Part shown: positions 7,390 to 14,010 of the stretch, piece by piece
How the letters are laid out: each line of letters starts with the position of its first letter
Numbering within the stretch: the stretch's first letter is position 1
NCBI GenBank assembly: GCA_002291985.1
Contig: DBBB01000166.1
Coordinates: forward strand, 1-16,959
Length of the DNA stretch: 16,959 nucleotides
Origin: Firmicutes bacterium UBA995
GTDB lineage: Bacteria; Bacillota; Sulfobacillia; UBA995
Direction: 5' to 3'
Notes under the pieces: model-generated
Database searches by the model: none
Seen by the model: the letters and a program-made list of their open reading frames with translations, nothing else
Told to the model about the DNA's origin: nothing
Made by a program: the position numbers and the translations under genes

Positions 7390-8553
7390 TCATTCTGCCG
7401 CCGCCGTCGATTTACCTTCCCGGTAACGCTGGATTTGCACTTCGCGCCAGTTGTCGAATTGGCCGGCGGCAATGGCCCTCCGGGCGTCTGCCAGGAGGTG
7501 GAGCGTGAACTGGAGGTTGTGCACCGTGGCCAAACGCTGTCCCAGCACCTCTCCGGCCACCAGCAGGTGGCGCAGGTATGCCCGGGAGAAACCTTGACAG
7601 GCAGGACACACGCAATCCTCGGCGATGGGACGGAAGTCGCGACGGAAGCGGGCGGCGCGAAGACTGATGGGGCCGTCGCGAGTCAGCGCCGTGCCGTGCC
7701 TGCCGGCCCGGGAGGGATACACGGAGTCGAACATGTCCACCCCCCGGGCGACGGCCTCGATCAGGTCGAGGGGCGCACCGACCCCCATCAGGTAGCGAGG
7801 TCTGGTCACCGGCAACTCCGGTAGGGTCGTCTCCAGCATCGCATACAGCGCCGGCCTGGGCTCGCCGACGGACAGCCCGCCGAGCGCATACCCCGGGAAA
7901 TCCAGGTCCGCCAGGTCGCGGGCCGCCGCTCGCCGCAAGTCCGGGTAGGTACTGCCCTGGACGATCGCAAAGAGCGCCTGGCGCGGCGAAACACTCGTCC
8001 GCGACCGCCTTGCCCAGTCCGCGGTCAGTTCGACCGCGCGGCGGGCCTGGGACCGCTCGCAAGGGTACGGCACGCATACGTCCAGCGGCATGGCGATGTC
8101 CGCCCCGAGCGCCCCCTGGATCTCCATCACCTTCTCCGGCGAAAGGGCGTGCACCGAGCCGTCCACGTGCGAGTGGAACGTCGCCCCCTGCTGGTCCACC
8201 GAACACAGTCTGGCCAAACTGAATACCTGATAACCGCCGCTGTCGGCCAGGACGGGGCCGTCCCAGCCCATGAAGGCGTGAATCCCGCCCGCCGCCCGTA
8301 TGGTCTCCCCGCCGGGTCGTAGATAGAGGTGATAGGCGTTGACGAGAACAAGCTGGGCGCCCAACCCCTTCACTTCGCCCGGGGTGAGGGTCTTCACGCT
8401 CGCCCGTGTGCCGACGGGCATGAAGGCGGGCGTGGCCACCTCACCCCGGGAAGTGACCAGCCGGCCCAGGCGAGGCCCGGCGACGGCGCCGGTCATCAGA
8501 TCGAACTGCAGGTTGGCGGTATGTTGCCCGGCGGGGGCACCGGTCTCACGCAC
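7390..8553 (-). CDS. tgt: tRNA-guanine(34) transglycosylase (queuine tRNA-ribosyltransferase)
   Basis: The enzyme exchanges guanine 34 of GUN-anticodon tRNAs for preQ1 in queuosine synthesis. Visible features are PAFMPVGTRASVKTL, the active-site Asp in ADSGGYQVFSL (about residue 104), a further conserved Asp in MPLDVCVPYP, GGLSVGE and the nucleophile segment GVDMFDSVYPSRAGRHGTAL. The zinc site is DCVCPACQGFSRAYLRHL followed by TVHNLQF. In the nucleophile segment most homologues have DCVLPTR; here it is DSVYPSR, so the Cys after the nucleophilic Asp is Ser. The start is uncertain. A GTG at 8553 gives 387 residues, close to family length, but no good Shine-Dalgarno is visible. A GTG at 8598 gives 402. 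A likely promoter lies at 8624-8632. No queA lies upstream. Confidence 0.94.
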   Translation of the reverse strand: MRETGAPAGQHTANLQFDLMTGAVAGPRLGRLVTSRGEVATPAFMPVGTRASVKTLTPGEVKGLGAQLVLVNAYHLYLRPGGETIRAAGGIHAFMGWDGPVLADSGGYQVFSLARLCSVDQQGATFHSHVDGSVHALSPEKVMEIQGALGADIAMPLDVCVPYPCERSQARRAVELTADWARRSRTSVSPRQALFAIVQGSTYPDLRRAAARDLADLDFPGYALGGLSVGEPRPALYAMLETTLPELPVTRPRYLMGVGAPLDLIEAVARGVDMFDSVYPSRAGRHGTALTRDGPISLRAARFRRDFRPIAEDCVCPACQGFSRAYLRHLLVAGEVLGQRLATVHNLQFTLHLLADARRAIAAGQFDNWREVQIQRYREGKSTAAAE

Positions 8554-8618
8554 TTGCGCGCCGGGTACCAACGGGGGACGCCAGCACCCGCTCGACACGG
8601 GACTCTGACAGTTTCATG

Positions 8619-8655
8619 GGTATAGTATACCATGGTCATCGACACGCCAGGTCAA
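8619..8655 (-). promoter_or_regulatory. Palindromic extended -10 promoter for tgt-yajC
   Basis: On the minus strand TGG-TATACT (8632-8624) is an extended -10 element. A TTGACC at 8655-8650 lies 20 nt further up, too far for a standard -35, so the extended -10 may suffice. The -10 is embedded in a perfect 13-bp inverted repeat GGTATAGTATACC (8619-8631), which could be an operator. Transcription would start near 8617, at or next to an ATG that opens a 23-codon frame ending at 8546. Confidence 0.5.
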
Positions 8656-8704
8656 CACGCTCGTTTCGCGCCAGGGATGTGCAGTATTCCCTGCAGGTCT
8701 CAGC

Positions 8705-8737
8705 GGGTCCGGCCGCGAGGCTGCGGTTCACCGGCCC
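8705..8737 (-). terminator. Hairpin downstream of rsgI
   Basis: GGG(t)CCGG at 8705-8712 pairs with CCGGCCC at 8731-8737, and an inner stem forms between ccgc 8713-8716 and gcgg 8723-8726. It starts immediately after the rsgI TAA. No T run follows on the minus strand, so it may end the sigI-rsgI transcript only weakly. Confidence 0.4.
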
Positions 8738-8738
8738 T

Positions 8739-9956
8739 TTACCTCTTCATCCCTTTGTTCTCTTTGTCCTTATCATCCTCGTCCCCGCCGCGATCCTCGC
8801 CCTCCTCCTCTCGTTCACCGGGTCCGCGCCTGCCTCGGCCGGGGGGCTGCGGCCGGTCTTCGCGGTCCCGCCCGGGTCGGGCAGGGGGGCCGCGCTCATC
8901 TATTTCCTCCCCTGGGTCCCCCGCACCCCCGGGACGCTGAACGTCCTGCTTGCGCCCCTCGCCCTCCTCTGCGCCCCCCTGTTCCCGCTCATCCTCACCA
9001 TTTACCTCATCATCCGGCCGGCCCGGCCGCTCGTGTCGCTCATCTCCGTCCTCATCCTCGGGCCGCTCGTCCTCATCATCTTTCTCCTCATCTTTCCCCG
9101 GATCTCGTCCGGGGCGGCGGGTGCGATTGCGCTCCCGGAACTTCTCGGCCAGATCTTCGAGTACCCCGGGCGGGTCGTCCCCCGCCATCACTTCCTCCGC
9201 CAGGCCTCCCGCCTTGCCGATTGCCTCTCCCAGCCTGCCCTGGCGGACATCCTCCACCTCGAGCTTGAGCCCCCGCTCCTGTGCCCGGAGGAGGACGGCA
9301 AAGCGACCTGCCGAGAGCCCGACCGCTCGCGCCTCCTGCCACACCGCCTGGCTTACCTGCAAGGAGGCCAGGGTGATTCCCCCGGCGCCCGTAAGCTCAC
9401 GGCCGGCCGCCATCTTTACCCGCTCACCCAGCGCCTCGATCCCGCCGGCCACCCGTTCTTGCCCGGGGAGAAAAGACGTCACGGCCAGCACGACCACATT
9501 AGGGCCTGCGGGGTCGAGGTACCGGTGCTCGTACGCCGCCCGTAGCAAGCGTTCAAGGACGGCGCCCAGGTCCCGTCCCCGGACGGTACCCGCCGCCCTC
9601 ACCAGTTGCCTCCCGCTGCCATCGACGCCGACGGTTTCCACCACTCGCTCCCGGGCGTCAACCGCCAACTCGAAACTGGGGTTTATGTCGAGGGAGATCC
9701 GGGCCGCTATCGGCCCGGGCGCGCCCAGACGAGGCACCATTAACATGAGGGTGACCAGGGCAGCCATCGCGAGCGCCGGTCGCAACAGCGGTCGTAGCGC
9801 CAATGATTGCCTCCGGAGGACTTGGACCTCGCCGCCGAGACCTCCCCGCTGCCCCTTGAGCGGCACCCACCGGAACTCCCCGCCGTCAGCCAGCACGAGT
9901 GCTGAACGACCGCGGACTTCGAGCACCATTCCCCTGCCGGTTGACTCCCTGCCCAT
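8739..9956 (-). CDS. rsgI: Anti-sigma-I factor RsgI, with long charged C-terminal tail
   Basis: This membrane-anchored anti-sigma factor holds SigI until a signal arrives. The product has 405 residues. The N-terminal cytoplasmic domain shows GMVLEVRGRSALVLADGGEF (about residues 10-30), the fold that binds SigI. One transmembrane helix follows near 60-77 (ALAMAALVTLMLMVP). The extracytoplasmic domain starts with ARISLDINPSFELAVD, the family hallmark; in studied RsgI proteins cleavage occurs at the Asn-Pro of this motif. From about residue 265 the protein is a roughly 135-residue tail almost free of hydrophobic residues, rich in E, D, R, K, G and P, with no recognisable carbohydrate-binding domain. 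The ATG at 9956 is preferred for its GGGAG site 8 nt upstream; a GTG at 9965 would overlap the sigI stop. It is coupled to sigI. Confidence 0.93.
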   Translation of the reverse strand: MGRESTGRGMVLEVRGRSALVLADGGEFRWVPLKGQRGGLGGEVQVLRRQSLALRPLLRPALAMAALVTLMLMVPRLGAPGPIAARISLDINPSFELAVDARERVVETVGVDGSGRQLVRAAGTVRGRDLGAVLERLLRAAYEHRYLDPAGPNVVVLAVTSFLPGQERVAGGIEALGERVKMAAGRELTGAGGITLASLQVSQAVWQEARAVGLSAGRFAVLLRAQERGLKLEVEDVRQGRLGEAIGKAGGLAEEVMAGDDPPGVLEDLAEKFRERNRTRRPGRDPGKDEEKDDEDERPEDEDGDERHERPGRPDDEVNGEDEREQGGAEEGEGRKQDVQRPGGAGDPGEEIDERGPPARPGRDREDRPQPPGRGRRGPGEREEEGEDRGGDEDDKDKENKGMKR

Positions 9957-9961
9957 GCCGA

Positions 9962-10720
9962 TCACTCCCGCAAGAGATAGCTCTTGAGATAGGGGAAATC
10001 TTCCAACAAGATGAGCGCCGTGGCCACAATGTACCTGCGGTGGCGTTCCAGGGTCTTGCGTTTCATTCCCGAACGCTCTGCCAGCATCTTCAGCGGCACC
10101 GCCTGTCGTTCGCGAAGGAACCCCGCCAGGGCCGGATCCTCCGCCAGGGTCCGGGCAGCCCGCAGCGCGCTTCGTCGCGTATCCGCGTGACGCGGAGCCG
10201 CCCGCACCAGATCGGCAAGACGAACCCCATAGTCCTGCAGCAGTTCCCGGTAGCGCAACACCTCTTCCCGGCGTTCCCCGGCTTCTGCCTCGGCCCGATG
10301 GGCCAAAATTGCCTCCCGCACTTCGGGAAGGCGCGATGGGCCCTGCACCGGGTCGTCAATGGAACTCAAGGGGACCTCTCGCCGGGCAAGTCGCTGCTTG
10401 CGGTAGTGGTCGACCAGCCGGCGGCGTATTACCTGCTCGGCGAAGGCGAAGAACCCCCCGCCACGCTCGTCACGATAATGGTCGATGGCCTCGTTGAAAG
10501 CCGCCAACCCGATGCTGAACTCGTCATCGCGGCCGGGCTCCAAGCGGCGACGGGTTACCTGGCCGGCCACCCGCAGTACGAAAGGCTGATACTGCCTGAG
10601 GAGGGTCTCCCTGGCCTGGGCATTGCCTCGGCGCGCCTCGGCCATGAGATTCTCGGTCAGGCCCGCAGGTCTTGCTTCACGCGCACCTGCTTTGCCCCGC
10701 CGGGCCAACCCATCCACCAT
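9962..10720 (-). CDS. sigI: RNA polymerase sigma factor SigI
   Basis: This alternative sigma factor (252 residues) is known from Bacillus (cell-wall and heat stress) and from Clostridium thermocellum (extracellular polysaccharide sensing). Sigma region 2 is visible as QYQPFVLRVAGQVTRRR, then RDDEFSIGLAAFNEAIDHYR and FFAFAEQVIRRRLVDHYRKQ. The SigI-specific C-terminal domain has the helix-turn-helix VPLKMLAERSGMKRKTLERH followed by RRYIVATALILLEDFPYLKS. The ATG at 10720 has only an adjacent cagg upstream and the first 20 residues are poorly conserved in type, so the true start could be a little further in. It lies 50 nt downstream of ruvB with its own promoter-like sequence and is followed by rsgI with 5 nt between. 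Confidence 0.94.
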   Translation of the reverse strand: MVDGLARRGKAGAREARPAGLTENLMAEARRGNAQARETLLRQYQPFVLRVAGQVTRRRLEPGRDDEFSIGLAAFNEAIDHYRDERGGGFFAFAEQVIRRRLVDHYRKQRLARREVPLSSIDDPVQGPSRLPEVREAILAHRAEAEAGERREEVLRYRELLQDYGVRLADLVRAAPRHADTRRSALRAARTLAEDPALAGFLRERQAVPLKMLAERSGMKRKTLERHRRYIVATALILLEDFPYLKSYLLRE

Positions 10721-10733
10721 CCTGAATCAGATA

Positions 10734-10763
10734 TTCGTGATGGCCGATCGTCTATGGGGGGGT
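10734..10763 (-). promoter_or_regulatory. Candidate SigI-dependent promoter of sigI-rsgI
   Basis: On the minus strand a run ACCCCCCC (10763-10756) lies 18 nt upstream of CGAA (10737-10734). A C-rich -35 and CGWA -10 is the pattern reported for SigI promoters. It sits in the 50-nt gap between the ruvB stop and the sigI start, starting 8 nt after that stop. Spacing against a measured SigI promoter was not checked, and the resulting leader would be very short (under 15 nt). Confidence 0.5.
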
Positions 10764-10770
10764 ATCTCGA

Positions 10771-11811
10771 TCACGGCTGTTCGTCGAACAGAGGCGCCGG
10801 CAGTCGCGGCTGGGGTAACCCGAGGTGACGGTAGGCCGTACCGGTCAACATCCGGCCGCGCGGCGTCCGCTTGATGAAGCCGAGCTGCATCAAGTAGGGC
10901 TCGTACACGTCCTCTATGGTCTGGACCTCCTCGCTGATGGTCGCGGCAATGGTCTCCACTCCCACCGGTCCCCCGTCGAAGAGGTCGGCTAGCGACCGGA
11001 GTAGCTTGTGATCCACCCGATCCAGTCCGAGACCGTCCACTTCAAGCAATTCGAGGCCATCGTTGGCGACGGGCAACGATATCACGCCGTCCGCCCGGAT
11101 CTGCGCGAAGTCCCGCAACCTTTTCAACAGCCGGTTCGCCACCCGGGGCGTGCCCCGGGCCCGCCGGGCAATCTCCCGGGCTGCTTCCTCGGCGAGTGCC
11201 GTATCGAGAATGAGCGCCGACCGCCGGACAATCTGCTCGAGTTCCGCCGAGGAATAATACTCGAGGCGGCTGACCACCCCAAATCGGTCACGCAGCGGCG
11301 AGGTGAGCTGACCGGGCCGGGTGGTGGCGCCGATCAAGGTGAACCGTGGCAGGTCAAGTCGAAGTGAACGCGCCCCCGGGCCCTTGCCGATGATTATGTC
11401 GAGGGAGAAGTCCTCCATGGCGGGGTACAGTATCTCCTCCACCGTCCGATTCAGGCGGTGGATCTCATCGATGAACAGGACATCTCGATCGCCCAGATTG
11501 GTGAGGATCGCCGCCAGATCGCCCGCACGCTCCACGGCCGGGCCCGAGGTCGCTCGTACCGCGACGCCCAGCTCCCCGGCAATGATGTGGGCAAGGGTGG
11601 TCTTGCCCAGCCCGGGCGGACCATACAGCAGGACGTGGTCGAGCGGTTCGCGCCGCTCCACCGCCGCGCGAATGAAGATACCGAGACTCTCCACCACCCG
11701 TGCCTGACCTACATATTCGGTCAGCCGTCGCGGTCGCAAGGTTAACTCGAACTGGCTCTCGTCGTCCGCCCTTCGACCCGACGTTATCCTGTACTCCCCC
11801 GGTTCGGCCAT
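10771..11811 (-). CDS. ruvB: Holliday junction branch migration ATPase RuvB
   Basis: This is the hexameric AAA+ motor (346 residues) that drives branch migration with RuvA. Walker A is GPPGLGKTTLA, Walker B is LFIDEIHRLN, and the sensor 1 and arginine-finger region is IGATTRPGQLTSPLRDRFG. The C-terminal winged-helix DNA-binding domain includes GFIKRTPRGRMLTGTAYRHL. The length matches the family. The ATG at 11811 has GGGAGAG upstream and lies 13 nt after the ruvA stop. It is the last gene of a compact ruvC-ruvA-ruvB unit; sigI follows with its own promoter candidate. Confidence 0.98.
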   Translation of the reverse strand: MAEPGEYRITSGRRADDESQFELTLRPRRLTEYVGQARVVESLGIFIRAAVERREPLDHVLLYGPPGLGKTTLAHIIAGELGVAVRATSGPAVERAGDLAAILTNLGDRDVLFIDEIHRLNRTVEEILYPAMEDFSLDIIIGKGPGARSLRLDLPRFTLIGATTRPGQLTSPLRDRFGVVSRLEYYSSAELEQIVRRSALILDTALAEEAAREIARRARGTPRVANRLLKRLRDFAQIRADGVISLPVANDGLELLEVDGLGLDRVDHKLLRSLADLFDGGPVGVETIAATISEEVQTIEDVYEPYLMQLGFIKRTPRGRMLTGTAYRHLGLPQPRLPAPLFDEQP

Positions 11812-11824
11812 CGACTCTCCCGCC

Positions 11825-12421
11825 TTACAGATGCTTCAGACTGGCCTTGAGCAACGCGGAAGTCTCAGCGTCCGCCCCCAAAGCCCGGGCAGCTCGTTCA
11901 AACGCCTTGCCGGCCTCGGCCCGGTCATAGCCCAGCGCCATCAAAGCGTCGATCACTTCCGTCGTCCGGTCCAACCCTGAGCGCCGGCCGAGGGCCGGCA
12001 GGTCCACCCCGGGGACGCAGTCGGCCAGCTTTTCTTTGAGTTCGAATACCAGTCGCTGCGCGATCTTGCGACCCACTCCCGGCGTCCGGGCCAGCGCCGC
12101 CACGTCTTCGAACAGCACCGCTTCCATGAAGTCCCGCGGGTTCAAGGTCCCGAGGAGGTTCATCGCCAAGCGTGGCCCCACTCCCGTCACCTTGAGCAAG
12201 GTCTCGAACAGCCGCGCTTCTTCGGGCTCGGCGAAACCGAAAAGCTCCATGCCGTCGTCGCGAAGGCAGAGCACGGTCTGAAGCACGGCTTCTTCTCCTG
12301 GCGCCGGCAGGCGGGAGCAGGTGTCGGCCGACACCGTCACCCGGTAGCCCACCCCCCCCACGTCGATCACCACGATGGACGGGGCCGTCGCCGCAATCTT
12401 CCCCCGCAGGAAGCCGATCAT
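11825..12421 (-). CDS. ruvA: Holliday junction DNA helicase subunit RuvA
   Basis: RuvA (198 residues) is a tetramer that binds the junction and recruits RuvB. It begins MIGFLRGKIAATAPSIVVID, with the OB-fold strand GGVGYRV. Two helix-hairpin-helix motifs follow, VTGVGPRLAMNLL and TPGVGRKIAQRLVFELKEKL. The C-terminal RuvB-binding domain includes EVIDALMALGYDRAEAGKAF. The ATG at 12421 overlaps the ruvC stop as ATGA and has GGGAGG 9 nt upstream. A longer open frame upstream of it is only the ruvC shadow. Confidence 0.97.
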   Translation of the reverse strand: MIGFLRGKIAATAPSIVVIDVGGVGYRVTVSADTCSRLPAPGEEAVLQTVLCLRDDGMELFGFAEPEEARLFETLLKVTGVGPRLAMNLLGTLNPRDFMEAVLFEDVAALARTPGVGRKIAQRLVFELKEKLADCVPGVDLPALGRRSGLDRTTEVIDALMALGYDRAEAGKAFERAARALGADAETSALLKASLKHL

Positions 12422-12903
12422 GCCGGCTGCCCTCCCTGGCAGTGGTGCAGGCAACATATGGCCGTAGCCAGCGCATCGGCTGCGTCGGTCTGGAGATCCC
12501 CTTGACCCAGTCCCAGGATGGCCTGGACCATGAACTTCACCTGCCGCTTGTCCGCCTTCCCATAGCCGGTGACGGCCTGCTTGACTTGCGCGGGCGTGCA
12601 CTCCATGACCCCAACACCCGCCGTCTCTGCCGCCAGGATGGCCACCCCGCGGGCCTGCCCTACCGTCAGGGCGCTACGGGCATTACGGCCGAAGAACACC
12701 TCTTCCAGCCCCACCACCGCCGGTCGGTGATCGGCGATCAACGAACTCAACTGCTGATGGATGGCGGAAAGACGCCTGGGTGTGGGCCATTCGGTAGGCG
12801 TGTTGATGACTCCGTGATCGACCACCCGGAGGCGCCCCCCGGAGGTCTTGACCACCCCGTAACCGGTGCGGGCAGTGCCCGGGTCAATACCCATGGCCAA
12901 CAT
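12418..12903 (-). CDS. ruvC: Crossover junction endodeoxyribonuclease RuvC
   Basis: RuvC (161 residues) is a dimeric resolvase that cuts Holliday junctions. The four acidic catalytic residues can be placed: D7 in GIDPGTARTGYGV, E67 in GLEEVFFGRN, and D140 and D143 in TDAADALA. GYGKADKRQVKFMV is also typical. The start is the ATG at 12903 with GGGGAT upstream; an ATG at 12894 is a weaker alternative. It is first in the ruvC-ruvA-ruvB unit. No clear promoter was seen in the 270 nt upstream, which hold a disrupted small reading frame. Confidence 0.97.
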   Translation of the reverse strand: MLAMGIDPGTARTGYGVVKTSGGRLRVVDHGVINTPTEWPTPRRLSAIHQQLSSLIADHRPAVVGLEEVFFGRNARSALTVGQARGVAILAAETAGVGVMECTPAQVKQAVTGYGKADKRQVKFMVQAILGLGQGDLQTDAADALATAICCLHHCQGGQPA

Positions 12904-12975
12904 GATCCGATCCCCGCCGCGGTACTTCCACGGGGCTCGGCCGTAATCCTTGCGAGCGAACCCGGCAAAGGACGG

Positions 12976-13148
12976 CTAGTCTTCGATGCCTTCGAGTTGG
13001 GCGAGCACCCCTTCATCGCGAAACCCGCACGAGCAGGGCCGAGTTCGGGCGGAACTCCCGGACTTGCCGGTCGGGAATGGCCGCCGCCAGGCGCTCCCGC
13101 GTCCAACCCGCCACCGTCTCCCGCCGCGCGACCTTTCGGTAGTATCAC
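12976..13148 (-). pseudogene. Frame-disrupted small gene remnant upstream of ruvC
   Basis: Between ruvC and the 190-residue membrane protein a protein-like sequence is split over frames. One frame (13144-13013) reads YYRKVARRETVAGWTRERLA and then PDRQVREFRPNSALLVRV before a TGA. Skipping one base near 13018-13020 moves into a frame that continues RDEGVLAQLEGIED and ends at a TAG at 12976-12978. In the first frame 37 of 43 codons end in G or C, as expected of real genes here. The 5' end also lacks a start in frame; a GTG at 13148 is one base out. The family is not recognised. It could be a decayed gene, a sequencing error in a small real gene, or a chance open frame in GC-rich DNA. Confidence 0.4.
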
Positions 13149-13173
13149 CGCGGCGATCCCGGGGCATGCGAGT

Positions 13174-13746
13174 TCAAGGCGCAGGTAAACCCCGCACGAA
13201 CCGGTTGAGCATCCAGAGCATCCCGGGTATGCCCGGCACCAGCGCAGCCAGGGTGAGGATGGCCAGCCCCACCCGCACCACGGTCAGCCTCGTGTCCGGC
13301 TCGTCCCCGCCCTCCAGGACGTAAGTGGCCAGCAGACACAGGAGCCCGAGGAAGGGGAGCAGCATCCAGTAGCCCAGGTTGGCCACCACCAGCAACTGGC
13401 TCGCCCCGAGCCTGGCCAGAAGGGTGGTTTCCCCCAGCTCGACCTGGGCGGTACCGCCGAGGGGGCGATTCACCAGCCAGTAGCCCGGCTCGGCATCGGG
13501 GCGTCGCAAGGTGGATCTGGGCGTCAGTTGGATCTCCAGGAGGACGGGTTCGGCGCCAGGATCCGCCTCGCCCGGTGGCTCGACGGCGTATACGACGCCG
13601 GCCACGCTGATGGTCTCAATGGGGCGCGCCGTCCACATGCCCCGTCCGGTCACCAGGAGCAGGGTCACCCAGATGACGGTAAACGCGGCCACCGGCACCA
13701 GCAGATAGTAGCGGCGGATTGCTGACGGTCGGGGAACCCAGGCCAT
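13174..13746 (-). CDS. Three-helix membrane protein of unknown function
   Basis: The product has 190 residues and no recognised family. Helix 1 is at about residues 13-34 (YYLLVPVAAFTVIWVTLLLV). A predominantly beta-type segment of about 85 residues follows (ETISVAGVVYAVEP, VLLEIQLTPRS, YWLVNRPLGGTAQVELGET). Helices 2 and 3 lie at about 118-144 (LGYWMLLPFLGLLCLLATYV) and 152-180 (VRVGLAILTLAALVPGIPGM). If the N-terminus is inside, the middle segment faces outward. The ATG at 13746 is chosen because AGGAGG lies 8 nt upstream; a longer open frame to 13866 runs into the riboswitch region. It is divergent from folT and probably shares the 13747-13840 region for promoter elements. Its stop lies 26 nt before the candidate pseudogene. 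Confidence 0.75.
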   Translation of the reverse strand: MAWVPRPSAIRRYYLLVPVAAFTVIWVTLLLVTGRGMWTARPIETISVAGVVYAVEPPGEADPGAEPVLLEIQLTPRSTLRRPDAEPGYWLVNRPLGGTAQVELGETTLLARLGASQLLVVANLGYWMLLPFLGLLCLLATYVLEGGDEPDTRLTVVRVGLAILTLAALVPGIPGMLWMLNRFVRGLPAP

Positions 13747-13761
13747 GATCATCGCCTCCTT

Positions 13762-13792
13762 GGCGACCTCCCCCGGTGGGAGAGGCGTCGCC
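13762..13792. other. Hairpin and palindrome in the divergent promoter region
   Basis: GGCGAC (13762-13767) pairs with GTCGCC (13787-13792), and an inner ctccc/gggag stem forms at 13768-13772 and 13778-13782. Next to it, TACGTACGTA (13794-13803) is a perfect 10-bp palindrome that abuts the folT -35 box. Either could be a protein-binding site; no function is shown. Confidence 0.35.
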
Positions 13793-13803
13793 GTACGTAC
13801 GTA

Positions 13804-13832
13804 TTGCCTACCGGACAACAACCTGATAAAAT
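13804..13832 (+). promoter_or_regulatory. SigA-type promoter of folT
   Basis: TTGCCT (13804-13809) and TAAAAT (13827-13832) are separated by 17 nt, and a TG at 13824-13825 adds an extended -10. Transcription would begin near 13839, just before the riboswitch. Confidence 0.7.
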
Positions 13833-13844
13833 GGTCGGCGAAGG

Positions 13845-13944
13845 CAGAGTAGGCACTGCGCGTCAAGTGTCAGGGGATGGGAAGTCGCCCCTGAACGAAA
13901 GGCCGTTCGGCCTGCGGTGCAGGTGTCGCGTCCGCTGCTACTCG
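13845..13944 (+). promoter_or_regulatory. Tetrahydrofolate (THF) riboswitch
   Basis: This aptamer binds reduced folates and controls folate transport or synthesis genes in Firmicutes. P1 pairs gagtag (13847-13852) with ctactc (13938-13943). P2 pairs cactgc (13854-13859) with gcaggtg (13919-13925), with one bulged G. The conserved GCGTCAAGTG follows. P3 is a perfect 7-bp stem, TCAGGGG (13870-13876) with CCCCTGA (13888-13894), and its 11-nt loop ATGGGAAGTCG differs by one base from the loop I recall for the Streptococcus mutans folT aptamer. AACGAA follows, then the P4 hairpin AGGCC-gttc-GGCCT (13900-13913), GCGGTG, and GCGTCCGCT before the P1 3' strand. A loop-to-loop pairing GGA/TCC is possible. 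Position, order and spacing all fit the class, and the downstream gene is folT. Confidence 0.93.
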
Positions 13945-13961
13945 AAGGGAAGAGGTAGTGA

Positions 13962-14010
13962 ACCTCCCTTTTCTTCGGTGGGGCGTCTGCCGCCCGAAGA
14001 GAAGGGAGGT
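13962..14010 (+). promoter_or_regulatory. Shine-Dalgarno-sequestering hairpin of the THF riboswitch
   Basis: The arms at 13962-13978 and 13994-14010 form a 17-bp stem with a single G-U pair and a 15-nt loop. The 3' arm contains the folT ribosome-binding site AAGGGAGGT (14002-14010), so the stem hides it 4 nt before the ATG. A competing pairing of AAGGGA (13945-13950) with TCCCTT (13965-13970) would open the site. This points to control of translation rather than termination. Which state folate favours cannot be read from sequence. Confidence 0.8.

Noticed and set aside
8950..9987. 345-codon serine-, arginine- and proline-rich plus-strand open frame
   Set aside because: It is the complement of rsgI; the serine richness is the mirror of the acidic and basic codons of the RsgI tail.
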